64,000 nt of DNA from Lojkania enalia. Taxonomy: Eukaryota > Ascomycota > Dothideomycetes > Pleosporales. The notes below the pieces were generated by a model that was given only the letters and a program-made list of their open reading frames with translations, searched no databases and had not been told where the DNA came from. Numbering within the stretch: the stretch's first letter is position 1; every line of letters begins with the position of its first letter. Of the stretch, positions 10,841 through 21,080 are shown piece after piece. The stretch spans positions 91,916 through 155,915 of the forward strand of contig ML986673.1 in assembly GCA_010094045.1 (NCBI GenBank), in the 5' to 3' direction. The translations under genes and the position numbers were made by a program.

Positions 10841-11634
10841 GCAAGAAATAGGCGCAAAACTTGAAATTTGGGTATCACGGATATGTTTGCAAATTCAGCA
10901 ATACATGTTCTGTAGGGAGCATAATTCATACCTTTTAAGATGAATTCGAACTATTTTAGGCTGCTTCTGTAATAGATCTTACCATATCATAATATGGGGG
11001 TAAAATTGCACAGATACGTTAATGTCATGAAGGTACTTCCACACAGCTTCCATCCTCTTTGTACTAATGATTCCAGATCTATATTTAGAAGAATATAGCG
11101 CCGAATGAATTAGGAAATAGGGATTCCTCATCTTCTGAAATGGCGGTAAAAGATCCCCACATTGCGCATGTCATGAGCGTGGGGTCATGACGCAATATGA
11201 AAATAGCTGATACATGAAGCGGCAAAGAGTATCTACCTAGCAACGTGACACAAGCGAATAGAATCACTCGCTAACTAGATTATACGATGTTGAGAAGTAC
11301 GGTGAGTTCCTTGAGCCGTTAATTTAGATTGGTGCTACCAAGCACTGGGGATTAGAAGATACAAAGTAGGTGTTTCTAATTATATGATTAAGAAGATATT
11401 TTAATGGAGAGCGTATGGAGTGCAAAAATAAAACTTATTATACGATCTTTACAGCATTCTCTTTTACATATGATATCCCAGACCTACTTCGTATTCAGAT
11501 TAGATCCATTACGATCTAAATGCTGCTTGACACTTTGTCTGACACTCTCTTCTATGCTTAAAATTTGTTCGAATCCAAGCTATGTCCTTTCCTTGATAAT
11601 ATCAAAACTCGCACCTGACCTGTATACTTTAACA
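10841..11634. other. Intergenic, AT-rich, no gene seen
   Basis: The 3' flank of HET-1 and low-GC DNA. Short frames at 11085-11267 (minus) and 11404-11688 (plus) show no motif; the second runs into a repeat shared with 62.6 kb. Confidence 0.4.
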
Positions 11635-11784
11635 TGTCACGTGTTTCTACTATCCTATTATAGTTGGCCTGTTTTCAGGCCTATATAGTCTCGCTACTGC
11701 CAGTCTCTGGCGAGGCAGGCCACTTACCCTCCTTTAATACATCAATATTTGCCTCAGTAATTGATGCTGCCTAGTACGCGACAG
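11635..11784 (-). repeat. Copy A of an approximately 150-bp repeat (inverted partner at 62628-62777)
   Basis: The reverse complement matches 62628-62777 at most positions. Shared words include CTGTCGCGTA, GAGGCAAATATTGATGTATT, GAGGGTAAGTGGCCTGCCTC and AACTATAATAGGATA. It covers the last codons of the BCS1-like relic and its 3' flank, including a small palindrome (GGCCTGAAAACAGGCC). Confidence 0.8.
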
Positions 11785-12175
11785 GAATTCGACCTTCTTC
11801 TCCACACGGCCAGGACGTATGAGCGCCGGGTCTAGGCGCTCGATATGATAAGTTTTCGTAATTAATAATCTACCTTCAGGTGACGCTAGACCATCGAGGA
11901 TATTGAGGAGGGTCAATAGGGACACCTTTCCATTGGTACATATGCGTGGAGAACCCTTTTTTGCCTTAACTTTGGCTTATATCCGTATTGCTGTCTTATG
12001 TTCAATGCATGCCGGCCGCATACACATATTCGAGTAGGACAATACAGTGCTACTGGGGCTCAGCGAAAAGAGTTTTTAGGCTATAGTTGCCGAGGCTAGA
12101 CATAGTAAGAACATAAACGTCTAAGTCGAACTCCCCTACAAAAGGCTAAGGCTAGATTACCTAGTTCTAGGTAGT
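11700..12175 (-). pseudogene. BCS1-like AAA ATPase relic
   Basis: Minus-strand frames spell the middle of the fungal BCS1-like AAA family. First comes DLDVYVLTMSSL...LKTLFAE (family: LDIYVLNLSS...LFAxLP). Next is CIVLLEYVYAAG, where the family has CIVLLEDIDAAG, so both Walker B aspartates have become tyrosine. After stops and a frameshift comes LLNILDGLASPEGRLLITKT, then LDPALIRPGRVEKKVEF, the sensor-1 and arginine-finger region. The N-terminal BCS1 domain and Walker A are missing. At least three stops and one frameshift make it non-functional. Intact BCS1 is a mitochondrial Rieske-protein translocase, but fungal genomes also carry many divergent BCS1-like genes, some next to incompatibility loci. 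Confidence 0.8.
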
Positions 12176-12257
12176 CTACAAAGTAGGTACTCTCGTTAAT
12201 AAGGAAGGATGCGCGTAGAGTACAATATCCTAGTTTTAGGATCTAGAATCTCTACTA

Positions 12258-12305
12258 ACGTAGTTCACAAGCAAGTCGCCTACCCAAGCGAGTCGCTCAC
12301 TTCAT
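12258..12305. repeat. Possible terminal/subterminal repeat of a pogo-type transposon
   Basis: GCAAGTCGCC and GCGAGTCGCT occur as near-direct repeats 17 bp apart, beside the transposase relic and on its 3' side. Such GC-rich motifs are usual near ends of fungal pogo-type elements. No matching opposite end is visible, so the assignment is tentative. Confidence 0.35.
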
Positions 12306-12386
12306 TAGCCATATCTATATTAAGAGGCATATATCGCGACAACGCTAGCAGGTATTAGTATAGTATTCTGATAGGAGATAGACAAG

Positions 12387-12650
12387 CTATTTATCTACTG
12401 CTGTGAAAGTTCTAGAGTAATGCCTAGGCTCGCTGCAGCGATTGCAGCACTTCTAGTACGGCATGCTGACCTTTCTACGCTTCCTCCTTGGGCGCACTTC
12501 ATCTCCCAGCTGTTTATCCACCTACTTTTAAGAAGCTATCTCAGCAGATTTAGCCTTATTAATGCTATTTTACCTCTGCAGAACCTTTTTTGATCGCTTT
12601 TTGCGCTACGATATAGCCTTGTTTGCTTCTTGAAGCTGACGAACCTAGTG
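12387..12650 (-). mobile_element. Fot1/pogo (Tc1-mariner) transposase C-terminus, decayed
   Basis: One minus frame, with five internal stops, reads EANKAIS-stop-RKKRSKKVLQ, then a coiled basic stretch, then VDKQLGDEVRPRRKRRK. It ends in a zinc-knuckle-like KCCNRCSEPRHYSRTF, where Fot1 transposases have RCGRCGKPGHNARTC. All pieces are in the same frame. The DDE catalytic part is absent. The fragment lies next to the BCS1-like relic in the same orientation, which suggests that the element inserted into or beside that gene. Confidence 0.75.
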
Positions 12651-13763
12651 TTATGAAAATGAATTTTCAATACAATCTCTACGAGACGCATTTGTCCTTC
12701 AAAGATCTTCAATCAATAGAGAAGACTTTAGATATAATGAAGGATATACCTCAGCAAACGAGGGATACGTAGCAAAAAAAAGGATACGCCCTGCCAAATA
12801 ACGGACAGTTGCCTGTTTATCAGAATTTATCGTCAGCCGATAGATTCAACCGAGACCACACGATCAGCTTCAGTTCCTCCAATAGTGACCGACTATGAAA
12901 TGTTTCGTCGCTTAGTCCAAACTTCAAGCCAATGTGGACTGTCACAAAATAGACAAGCAATTCCTCCAACAATTTATAAGGAAAGATCGTTCTTGGAAGG
13001 CTCATTCATATCAACGTTACCATTAGTAGCATCTCGCTATAGAGAATTTCCCCCTACCGCTGTGGTCCCGCCCGACATGCTCCATTCTAAAGACGGATCT
13101 TCAAATTCAAAATGTCATCGATCAAGGGATTTCCTTTAAAGCTCTCTCTCCTTCTCAGGCTCCACATTTTGACTCTCTGGTCTCTACTTTGAAGAATAAT
13201 GATGCCATACGTCGGACGGCTACGCCGCCACCACCACATCCTGTCTAGCCACAGGGCTGTCTCCGAGAACATTATCCGATAGATCACGTTGGGCAATCCG
13301 GATTGACACAATCCCCTTCGGCTTCAGGAATCCGTCGCGGATTCAATCTCGCACAACGGACGTGGGGCTCAGTACAGCATTAACCAAAGGTAAATTTAGC
13401 GAAGAATAGAGCCGAAGTGTATAATTCAGAGGCAGTTCAATAGGATAGAAACTAAAGTCTCACGGAAGATTATAGTCGAAGGCTGAGGGAAGATAGTTCT
13501 TTCAAAACGCAAGACAATATGGAACTAAAATCTGATAGGGTGTATCGTATAGACGATAGACGGCTAACGAGGAATGTGTGAAGGGCCGGTCTCAAGTTAT
13601 TTGTGATGCAAGGTAGTCACCGTACGCAGGAAATAATAAAGATAGTTAGATAAGGTCATATTAAAAACTCCCCATTAGAATATTGTATATATTACTGAGA
13701 CTGCAGCACTATCTGACCATAAGTCCTGCGTTGGTAAATATTCAACAACGTGTCTTCTTCAAC
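12651..13763. other. No intact gene; faint decayed frame near 13130-13350 (minus)
   Basis: A minus frame around 13350-13137 reads DGFLKPKGIVSIRIAQRDLS, then DNVLGDSPVARQDVVV, with two TAG stops and no recognised family. The remaining DNA is AT-rich and without support for genes on either strand. Confidence 0.35.
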
Positions 13764-14863
13764 TTAGGCTTTTTTTTGCATGGAATCTAGTATATCACGG
13801 ACACTAGCAAAGCTCAATTCTTGCAACGTTTCTTCCCACAATCTTCCCGCGGTCTTTCTACCCTCCGTGGTATAAAATACCCTATGAAACCTATAAATCA
13901 TCAAATCAGACATGCCCCGCCGCGAAGCACCAATGAGAATTTGTTTACTTACGGTAAAATCTGCCAATCACAAATGAAGCAGCCGTGGCTCTCTTTTCCC
14001 CTAACGCTTACCGCGTCAATATAGGCCCACATACCCTCCTTTAGCGATCGTGCTAATAACGCCTTCGACAGTGACACAATTGGTTTCATCAATGTGGGTG
14101 ACTCTCTCAGCAGCTGTGTGCCTTTCGTGTAGCCGGGATCAGGATTATTGATTATGACATCGTCCGAAGAGACAATTTCGCTTAATTTCAGGGTTAATAC
14201 GTGGAGAAGGGCCTTCGTCGTTGAGTACCGGTCCATGGCGAATTGAACATTCCATTTAGACAGGTCGTCAAAGGCAGGGATGATCGGGACGGCATTGCGT
14301 TCCGGGAATCCAGCTATGTTCGCCAAACCGGAACCTATGAAGGCGAGGCGGCCTGGTTCTTGCAATTTCCGATGTTCCTTATTCGACAGAATTGGGAGTA
14401 AGAGAATGGCCAGGAGTACTGTGGATAGATAGTTTACTTGAAATGTTTCCTCGTGGCCAGTAGAAGCAAATTTGGGTTCTAATTTGTTGACTCCAGCATT
14501 GAGGATGGCGATATCAAGACCCGGTAGTGTTTTGCATTTTTCCGCAAAAGCTTGAATTGATTCGTAAGATAGCATATCTAAGGCCCAAACGTCAATTTTG
14601 GCGTCCGGGTGTGCTTTCTTCAAAGTTGCAGCCACTTCCTCCCCGCTATTCACGCGACGCACAGCAATAATAAGATGCGAAAGATTAAGCTCAAGCATCT
14701 GCGAAGCACATTCTTCTCCTAGTCCGGCATTTGCACCTGTTATAACCGCGGTTTTGCCAGCAAAAGACGTTCCTTTTGGTGGAGGTCTCGGTTTCACACG
14801 AATAGCTCTCCATTGGTGGTGCACTGGACCTCCAGTTATAGGCCGGAGGGAGATGGATGCCAT
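13764..14863 (-). CDS. Short-chain dehydrogenase/reductase (SDR), 345 aa
   Basis: Exon 1 is 14863-13953 and exon 2 is 13890-13764. The 62-bp intron has a GTAAGT donor and a TATAG acceptor, and splicing restores frame (Pro codon across the junction). Motifs of a classical SDR are present: cofactor loop TGANAGLG (about residues 42-49), LNAG after strand 4, and the active-site YSTTK. The layout resembles fungal retinol-dehydrogenase-like NADP-dependent SDRs; the substrate cannot be read from sequence. The gene is divergent from the transcription-factor gene at 15368, with 504 bp between the starts, so shared control is possible. Confidence 0.88.
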
Positions 14864-15367
14864 TATTTATCTTAGGGAAGGATAATAAGAATTTGTGGTT
14901 GCGTAGACGTCAATTTCGAGAAGGTCTAGGAGAAACTAGCAATTGAGACTAGCACTTTATAAACAATTTGAGCAGAGGGCAGTAATACTTATGATTGAAT
15001 CCTGGACAAGAGAAAAGGTCAACATCTCTACTAGCCATCTACTAAAATTGGCAGATATTGGTACGGAATATCTTGGCCGATCGGCAACGTATTAGAGACT
15101 TTAGCGCCTTACCCGAAAGGGGCAACAATGTGGTGAGAGGCTAGTGTACATCCCCTTCCACGCACCCGTGCCCTCATTTCCATACGTCCCACCGGCCGCA
15201 ACCTCGAGCACAAAAAGCCTTCGGTCCCAACATGGATCCCTTTCCACTGCTCTTTTCTATCGGGCTTTCCGAAAGAGGGCAACAATCGTTTCTAACGCGT
15301 CGGCTGATTCGACCTTAACTCCGGGGAATTCGCAAACTCGTTTCTTCATCCGTTCGGCTTTTCAACT
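14864..15367. promoter_or_regulatory. Divergent intergenic region between SDR and DUF3468-type factor
   Basis: 504 bp separate the two start codons, so both promoters must lie here. No clear TATA box is visible. A divergent regulator/enzyme arrangement is common in fungal metabolic clusters, but no other cluster genes are adjacent. Confidence 0.45.
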
Positions 15368-16858
15368 ATGCCAACCGAGTTCGCGTTTGTTACCGAGGAT
15401 GGACATGGGAAGCCAAAGAAGGCTGAGAGACTGCTCATTAGAAAACACTGCATGCAAGGGAAGAATGTACAGTGCGGGTCGCGTCGCTCTTCTGCTCGTC
15501 GAATCAGGCGACCACCTAGTTCGGCGGCAGTAGAATCAGCTCGCAACAATAGACCGATCACGCCAAATTACATAGAGAACGAAGCAGAAACTTCTTCGAG
15601 ATTGCCTCTGCCTCCGCCTACAGATGTCGCTCTCATCCGAGTACCCAACGAAGTGGATGTTCAATCGCAGGAGCTCCTGTACAATTGTAATTTCGGCCTA
15701 TAACTTCTGTTAAATGCGGTTTTCTGATGCTTAAGTTTAGTCTTCACGTTTGACTCTATCAAGATTGATCTATTTCCCGTCGAGCGCTATGTCAACTTTG
15801 CTGAGTGGGAAACTGACATGGCGATATGGTTCTTCACCGAGGATGTTTTCTTCCACACTGTCCTCCTTTCAGCCTCTGCACATCGCGACTATATGCTCGC
15901 GCAGCCACTTACAAAGTCCTCTCGTGTCCATCTCCGCCACGTGATTTCTGCACTTAATAAAAAGTTGTCCGAAGCTCATAACGGCCTTCTTAGTTATCCG
16001 ACACTGTTTGTTGTCATTATACTAGTTCATGTCGCAACCATGTTCGGCGACTATTCCGCTGCAATTGCGCATCTTGCTGGCTTACAGCAGATGGTAAAAC
16101 TCCTTGGTGGGTTAACATGGTTACAATCTGACCCCAAAACGCATTATAAGATTGACCGGTACGTTTCCATTTGCCTGTATCAACAGCCATAGCTAAATGT
16201 GACCAGCGTCGATTTTTCATGGGCACTTTGCACCGGCAACAAGGCGTGCTTCTTGAGTGAACCTGTTTCGTGGAGTTCTATATTTCCGAAGCCACGCCCA
16301 GCTTCGCTCACTCCGTTCTGTGAATATTCCCTTCACGGCATTATCCCCGAACGCCTCATTGTTGTTTTTGAGGACCTTCGCCAGCTAGCAAGATTAATCA
16401 ATGAGGAAGGCATCCGAGAGGAAAAAGTATCGGGCAAGCCCTTCCAAATTGCGCTTACATCGATCCAATCACGCCTTCTGCAGCTACAGGACGCTTTTGA
16501 CGATGATGTCTCTGAGTGTCTCCGCCTCGGGATGCTTGCGTATTTGGCGACAACAATGCAGATCCCAGGGAAAAGAGGGCCGTATCCGTATCTTGAAGAG
16601 CATTTTCGAGCTCGTTTTCAAAATATTGAAGCTACCAGAGATCTCCGCGATATCTTAGTGTGGCTGCTGATGGTTGGCACTTTGGTATTGTTTGATATGG
16701 GCGAATCATGGATTTCCGAAAGATGGCACGACCTTCTAACACCAGATATATCTTGGATGGAAGTGCGTCAGATACTGCAGAGTGTTGCATGGGTCGATAT
16801 CCTTCACGAGGCAACAGGCAAAAGAATATTTGAAAACATAATGTACAAAGCTACATGA
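15368..16858 (+). CDS. Fungal transcription-factor-like protein (DUF3468 / Fungal_trans_2 type), 462 aa
   Basis: Three exons: 15368-15686, 15741-16158 and 16207-16858. The introns are 54 and 48 bp, and both splices are in frame. The protein starts with the pattern typical of this family (FAFVTEDGHGKPKKAERLLI, then RKHCMQGKN), followed by a basic Arg/Ser stretch and Pro-rich linker. The remainder is the helical regulatory domain, with phrases such as VERYVNFAEWETDMAIWFF, LAGLQQMVKLLGG and VDFSWALCTGNKACF. There is no Zn2Cys6 cluster before or in it; many relatives also lack one. The role is probably nuclear regulation, inferred only from family. It faces away from the SDR gene. Confidence 0.85.
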
Positions 16859-17070
16859 CGGATTTAGAAGACTCCGTAGGTAGTTTGAAACGGTAGGACT
16901 TATGAACTAGCAATTTACGGATTTCTCAAGGCAGCTCGGTGTTACGAATGAATAGCTATGGCGTTACTTGGAAATTACGTTAGGAAATCCCAGATGGTGC
17001 CGCGTTCCTTGAGTCATGTCATGTTTGAACACCCGCTACCAGCAACTAGCGGCTACAATCAAGTTCGTAG

Positions 17071-17592
17071 CCTCGTCTCGCTCCTGAGGCTTCTAAAATC
17101 AGGCTTGTGCGCTCCCAGCGTCTCGAAATGGTGGTTGCGGGAATTTTTCCTATTAAGGAATTGCCATTCCCGCACCAGGGCACCTCTAACATGCCAAGAT
17201 GCTCCACCAATACACGCGTGGCAAGCCCTAGGACCTTGCTCTACTCTCTTCGCGAAAAAGGTGCGACGCTTCATCGCTTCTGATAGCAGGATAGGTTTCC
17301 AGGGCATTTACTCAAGGGTACTATTCACGTTAATGCCGCCACGGAGCTCTACCCCACATTCCCTCGACACGAGTTGTCTGCAACATGGTCGTACTACCCT
17401 CTATACGCGGAAAAAACATCGAAATTCGCCGGTTTGAAGGCGCGAAGAGGCGTTCGCATTGAGGCTAGAGCGCAAGTCTCGTATGAGAGAGCGCCTTCGG
17501 AGCACAAGAGGAAAATCACGCACCGTAAGCGTGACCGAGGAATTGTGGTGTCACTTCAAACTCAATATAAGAATCATTATTCAGGCATTTAA
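17071..17592 (+). pseudogene. Unrecognised coding-like frame broken by TGA-TAG
   Basis: One plus frame is open from a TAG at 17068 to a stop at 17590 except for two consecutive stops at 17281-17286. Before them it reads RLEMVVAGIFPIKELPFPHQ, then GTSNMPRCSTNTRVASPRTL. After them it reads ATELYPTFPRHELSATWSYY, then PLYAEKTSKFAGLKARRGVR, and ends with a basic tail. The composition looks coding and the frame is maintained across the stops. No good intron spans them. I do not know the family. It looks like a gene relic lacking its 5' end. Confidence 0.4.
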
Positions 17593-17782
17593 GGCGTTTT
17601 TCTTTCCTCATCATCAGCCCGAGTCTTTTGTCTCCTTGTAGAATCTTTTCATTCTTATCCAGCTTGACGCTGTGTTCTTAAATTTATTCAATCTCAGCCG
17701 GGCTGTTTCTATTCACTCCTTGATTCCCTTACTATAGTTGTTTCTTTTACATCCAAGTTACTATCTTATTCCTACCTGCATA

Positions 17783-18357
17783 ATGCGTTTCTCTGTCGCT
17801 ACTATTGTTACCTGCGCGGCCCTTTCGCTCGCCGCTCCTACCCCTAGGCGGTCACTGAACCGTCGTGCGCCAGTCCTTGCCGAAACCACATATGATGCTA
17901 TATCTATCTCCGGTGGAATAGCTGGAAACGCTGAAGCGGAAGCCCTCGCCGCATTCTCTGCTCTCGACCTGAACGACCTCGCGAACGTCGACCCTGCCGA
18001 TATCGACTTCCTCGGAGCCGTGAACGACGTTGCAAATGACGCCGAAACAGAAGCCTTCAATCCCGCGATTGATGCTGCGGATGGTGATGAAGCCACCGCT
18101 CTCCAGGTATTATGAGGCTCCCCTGTTCTAGTTTGTAAATGCTAATGATGTCAATAAAGAATGGCAAAACCAAAAACAAAGTGTTGAAACTCATGGCTAC
18201 GAAGCTCCAACTCGAGGCTAAAGCTGCGCAAGGCGAAGACGTGGCCGATAAACTCGAGGAAGAGTTGACGAAGTTGAATAACAATATTTCGTTGGATCAA
18301 GAGGCTGCTGGGCAGCCCAGCACTGCTGTTCCATTTGATGCTACGATCAGTGGTTAA
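17783..18357 (+). CDS. Small secreted protein of unknown function, 173 aa
   Basis: Exons 17783-18106 and 18160-18357. The 53-bp intron has a GTATTA donor, a GCTAATG branch and an AAAG acceptor, phase 0. The signal peptide covers residues 1-18 (MRFSVATIVTCAALSLAA), followed by a possible Kex2-type basic region (RRSLNRRAP). The mature part is Ala/Asp/Glu-rich, then a helical stretch NGKTKNKVLKLMATKLQLEA and Q/L-rich segment ending STAVPFDATISG. It looks like a family of uncharacterised ascomycete secreted proteins. After the TAA at 18355 the frame stays open for another 59 codons, so this stop may have shortened an older protein. Confidence 0.82.
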
Positions 18358-18537
18358 GATGGGGCCAGTGTAGCTGGACTTGTGACGGCAGGATTGGGTG
18401 GTCGTGTTGTGATGGGTAGTGTGAAGGACCTTGCTGACAATAGTATTGATGTAGGGCAGGAAAATAACAACGATGCAGAATACGATGACAACAATGAAGA
18501 CGGGGGCAATGATAAGAGGAGGATGCTTTATAAATAA
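18358..18537 (+). pseudogene. In-frame acidic tail behind the stop of the small secreted protein
   Basis: Directly after the TAA the same frame continues DGASVAGLVTAGLGGRVVMG, then an Asp/Asn/Glu-rich run (GQENNNDAEYDDNNED) and ends KRRMLYK-stop. The GC-rich, frame-consistent composition suggests former coding sequence. No intron with sensible borders removes the stop. Confidence 0.5.
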
Positions 18538-19189
18538 ATGTATACATGTTCACAGAATACATCCAGTACGTACGTGAGTCCAAAATACTTATCCAAGTAA
18601 ATAATGCCACTTCTACTCTATCACTCTGTAGTCATAAGCTTAATTATCTCTGTATCCTTTAATTTGCATACAATATTAGCGTATGTTACCCTCGTGGCGT
18701 GAATCTTGCTGTGATCATGAACCCTGTAATCTGTTATAATTAGAGGACTACTATATGGATTAGTAAGTAGTTCACGAAAGATTGGAGTGCAGCTAAGCGT
18801 CTTGGCAGAGATATTATTTGTTAATTTCTCAGCTGGACCGCCTCTACTTCTCAAGAGCGAATTTCTCAACGCGTCAATAGAACTTTGATCATGATCATTG
18901 TTCAGATTCTAGGGCATCTTGTTTAATAATTAGTGCCTCCTCACTACCATCCGTTCTCTCCACTTCCATTCCACCGTTGTAGAAGTTCTCATAGCTCGAC
19001 CATGGACGGAACCTAGTTCCTCGGATTTCCATAATACAGGTTACGGCGGTTGCCGAGGACAATAAATTGGGTCTTTTATTCAAGGCCTTTTAGAAACGTC
19101 CAAGAATGCTACATTTACGGCGCTGTAGCAAACCGCCTTCTGTGATTAAACCCTGGAACCGTAAAGAAACCGAGTAAAGCATGACATTG
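18538..19189. other. No supported gene
   Basis: Minus frames at 18621-18869 and 18895-19083 are open (the second ends DGSEEALIIKQDALESEQ) but match nothing I know and are split by stops. They could be relic DNA. Confidence 0.35.
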
Positions 19190-20870
19190 TCAAGGATATC
19201 CCTTGAAATTATTATTTCCCAATGATGTCGCCATTGAAAATAAATCTTTGACTAAAATTAAATCGTACATAATCCTCAGCTATTGCTGGCAGTCGCTGAA
19301 TTCAAATTGGAGCAAGATTGTACGAGGAGACCAAATTAAGTCATGGCCATTCATCAAACTGTTGGGAGAATTCTACAATTACACGAGAGTAGTAACGGAG
19401 GGATCCAGGTTGATGAAGTTTGCATTGATCAAGGCAATGAAACTACGCTAGCGCTCGGCAATTCATAATCGCGCTAAGGATATCCTGGTTCCAAACGCGG
19501 AGGAGAACACTGTTAGAGAGTATTGTGACGTACTTAAAAACAGGGATAGCCCTTGGTAGTGGAAGTTGGGGTAGAGTCTTGCTACAATTATGGCCGGGCC
19601 TATACGATTAGTCCAAAGCTTCTTTCAGAGGGTTCTTTTGTCAAGATGGTTTACTCGGGCATGACACCATCACGAGAAATGTATCCACTAGACCGACCAT
19701 TGGCCAACATAACCATGAGTAAGAGTAATAGATGAATCTGGTAAGATAGCGTGCATTCTATTTCATATTCTATCATTATTTACTTTCACGCTTTGGCTGC
19801 TTTAGCACTTTTCTCTAGACCACTAAGCTTTCTCAGAACGCAATCAATCTTCCAAATATGACGCCTGCAAGCGACAATGAATTTAGAACATGGCTAAGGA
19901 TTTATTGATCCAGCAATTTCACGACGTAATTTCAATGGGAGCACTTGTTGTCAACGACAAATCCGAATTGCGCTCAACCTCGCAGATATCAACCTCAGGT
20001 GGAACGGTAGGGTCAACTCTGACGATGAAGCTTATTCAGTCCCCCTTCTTCGCACGCGCCTCCACCGAAGCGTCTACTTAGTTCCTTCGAGGACCAGTCT
20101 GAGCTTTTCTGATGATGTTTTAGAGATCTGTTTATGGGCTTAGCGGCCACTTCTACCCGGTCCTGAGTGCCTCCAGCTTCTAAGGAGTGAAGATATTAGT
20201 ATTTCTGTCATTACTCCCCAGCATATCGAAATTGACATGCCATTTGTTATCGGACATCCCTTACCACAATCAGATCGCACGAAAGCCCTTGCTGACGACA
20301 TATTAGACAAACACATTGTGTACAATCGCTCGCAAACTCCACAAGATAATTGGAATTGATTGAGCATAACTATTCCACATACAAGCTTAACGGTATCCGT
20401 AAGCCCGTGAGAGATGTGCTAGCCTGCCTCATATTTCACGAAGCAGAATGGATTCTCTCCCGGAGCAAAGATTTAATACATGAGCTTACTCTTATCTATA
20501 ACCGATACAAAAAGCCTGCCTTAGGGTAAATTCTGGAATGATTTCTTCAGAACCTTTGATGAGTCTCCGAGGTTCAATTTGTACTAATCCGTGAGGACTT
20601 TGTATCGAGAGCTATTTCCATCTAAAGCACTAAAGGAAATTAAATAGAGATTCAAGAAATTCGTAAAAAAGTTCTCTATCATCTTGCCCTCGTATCCGAT
20701 ATATGCTTCGTTGCTTTCAAGCTTGGACCGCCTACCATAGTCCGTGTCTTGCTTTCCGACTATGGTCTGGTTCCAGTCATGACGAATACAGAGTTCCTCG
20801 GCATTCCTGATTATCTTGTTAGCCGAAAATACACAGCGACGGGCGCTTAGGCGCCGGAGCTGAGAGTAGA
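19190..20870 (+). pseudogene. Wrecked HET-family gene
   Basis: Plus-strand fragments in shifting frames spell a HET protein of a different subfamily from the two intact ones. YIILSYCW is the first HET block (19280s). GIQVDEVCIDQGNE is the second, in another frame. RWFTRA-stop corresponds to the W(Y/F)xRAWC block. Near 19890-20060, QQFHDVISMGALVVNDK, then after a frameshift LNLADINLRWNGRVNSDDEA, match the middle of long HET proteins. ITPQHIEIDMPFVIGHPLP follows near 20215. An open tail (SDICFVAFKLGPPTIVRVLL) runs to about 20850. At least three frameshifts and several stops exclude function. Confidence 0.75.
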
Positions 20871-21080
20871 ACAAAGGCTTGCATGACAAGAAGAGGCCTA
20901 ACTTGATAAATAAGATAATGGCATTGTTTGAAAGCGGTAAGATGCCGGAGAATATATGAATTTTTATATGGAGCGCATATTACCAGACCACTTCCATTTC
21001 AAAGACACATAGCACATTGGACCCAGAGTCAGAAAATGCTAGTGGGTAATGAGGATAATGACTTCTCTAATATTTCTAAG

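Noticed and set aside
11568..11577. GTTCGAATCC word resembling a tRNA T-loop
   Set aside because: No acceptor stem, anticodon arm or D-loop around it; no tRNA could be built anywhere in the window by eye.
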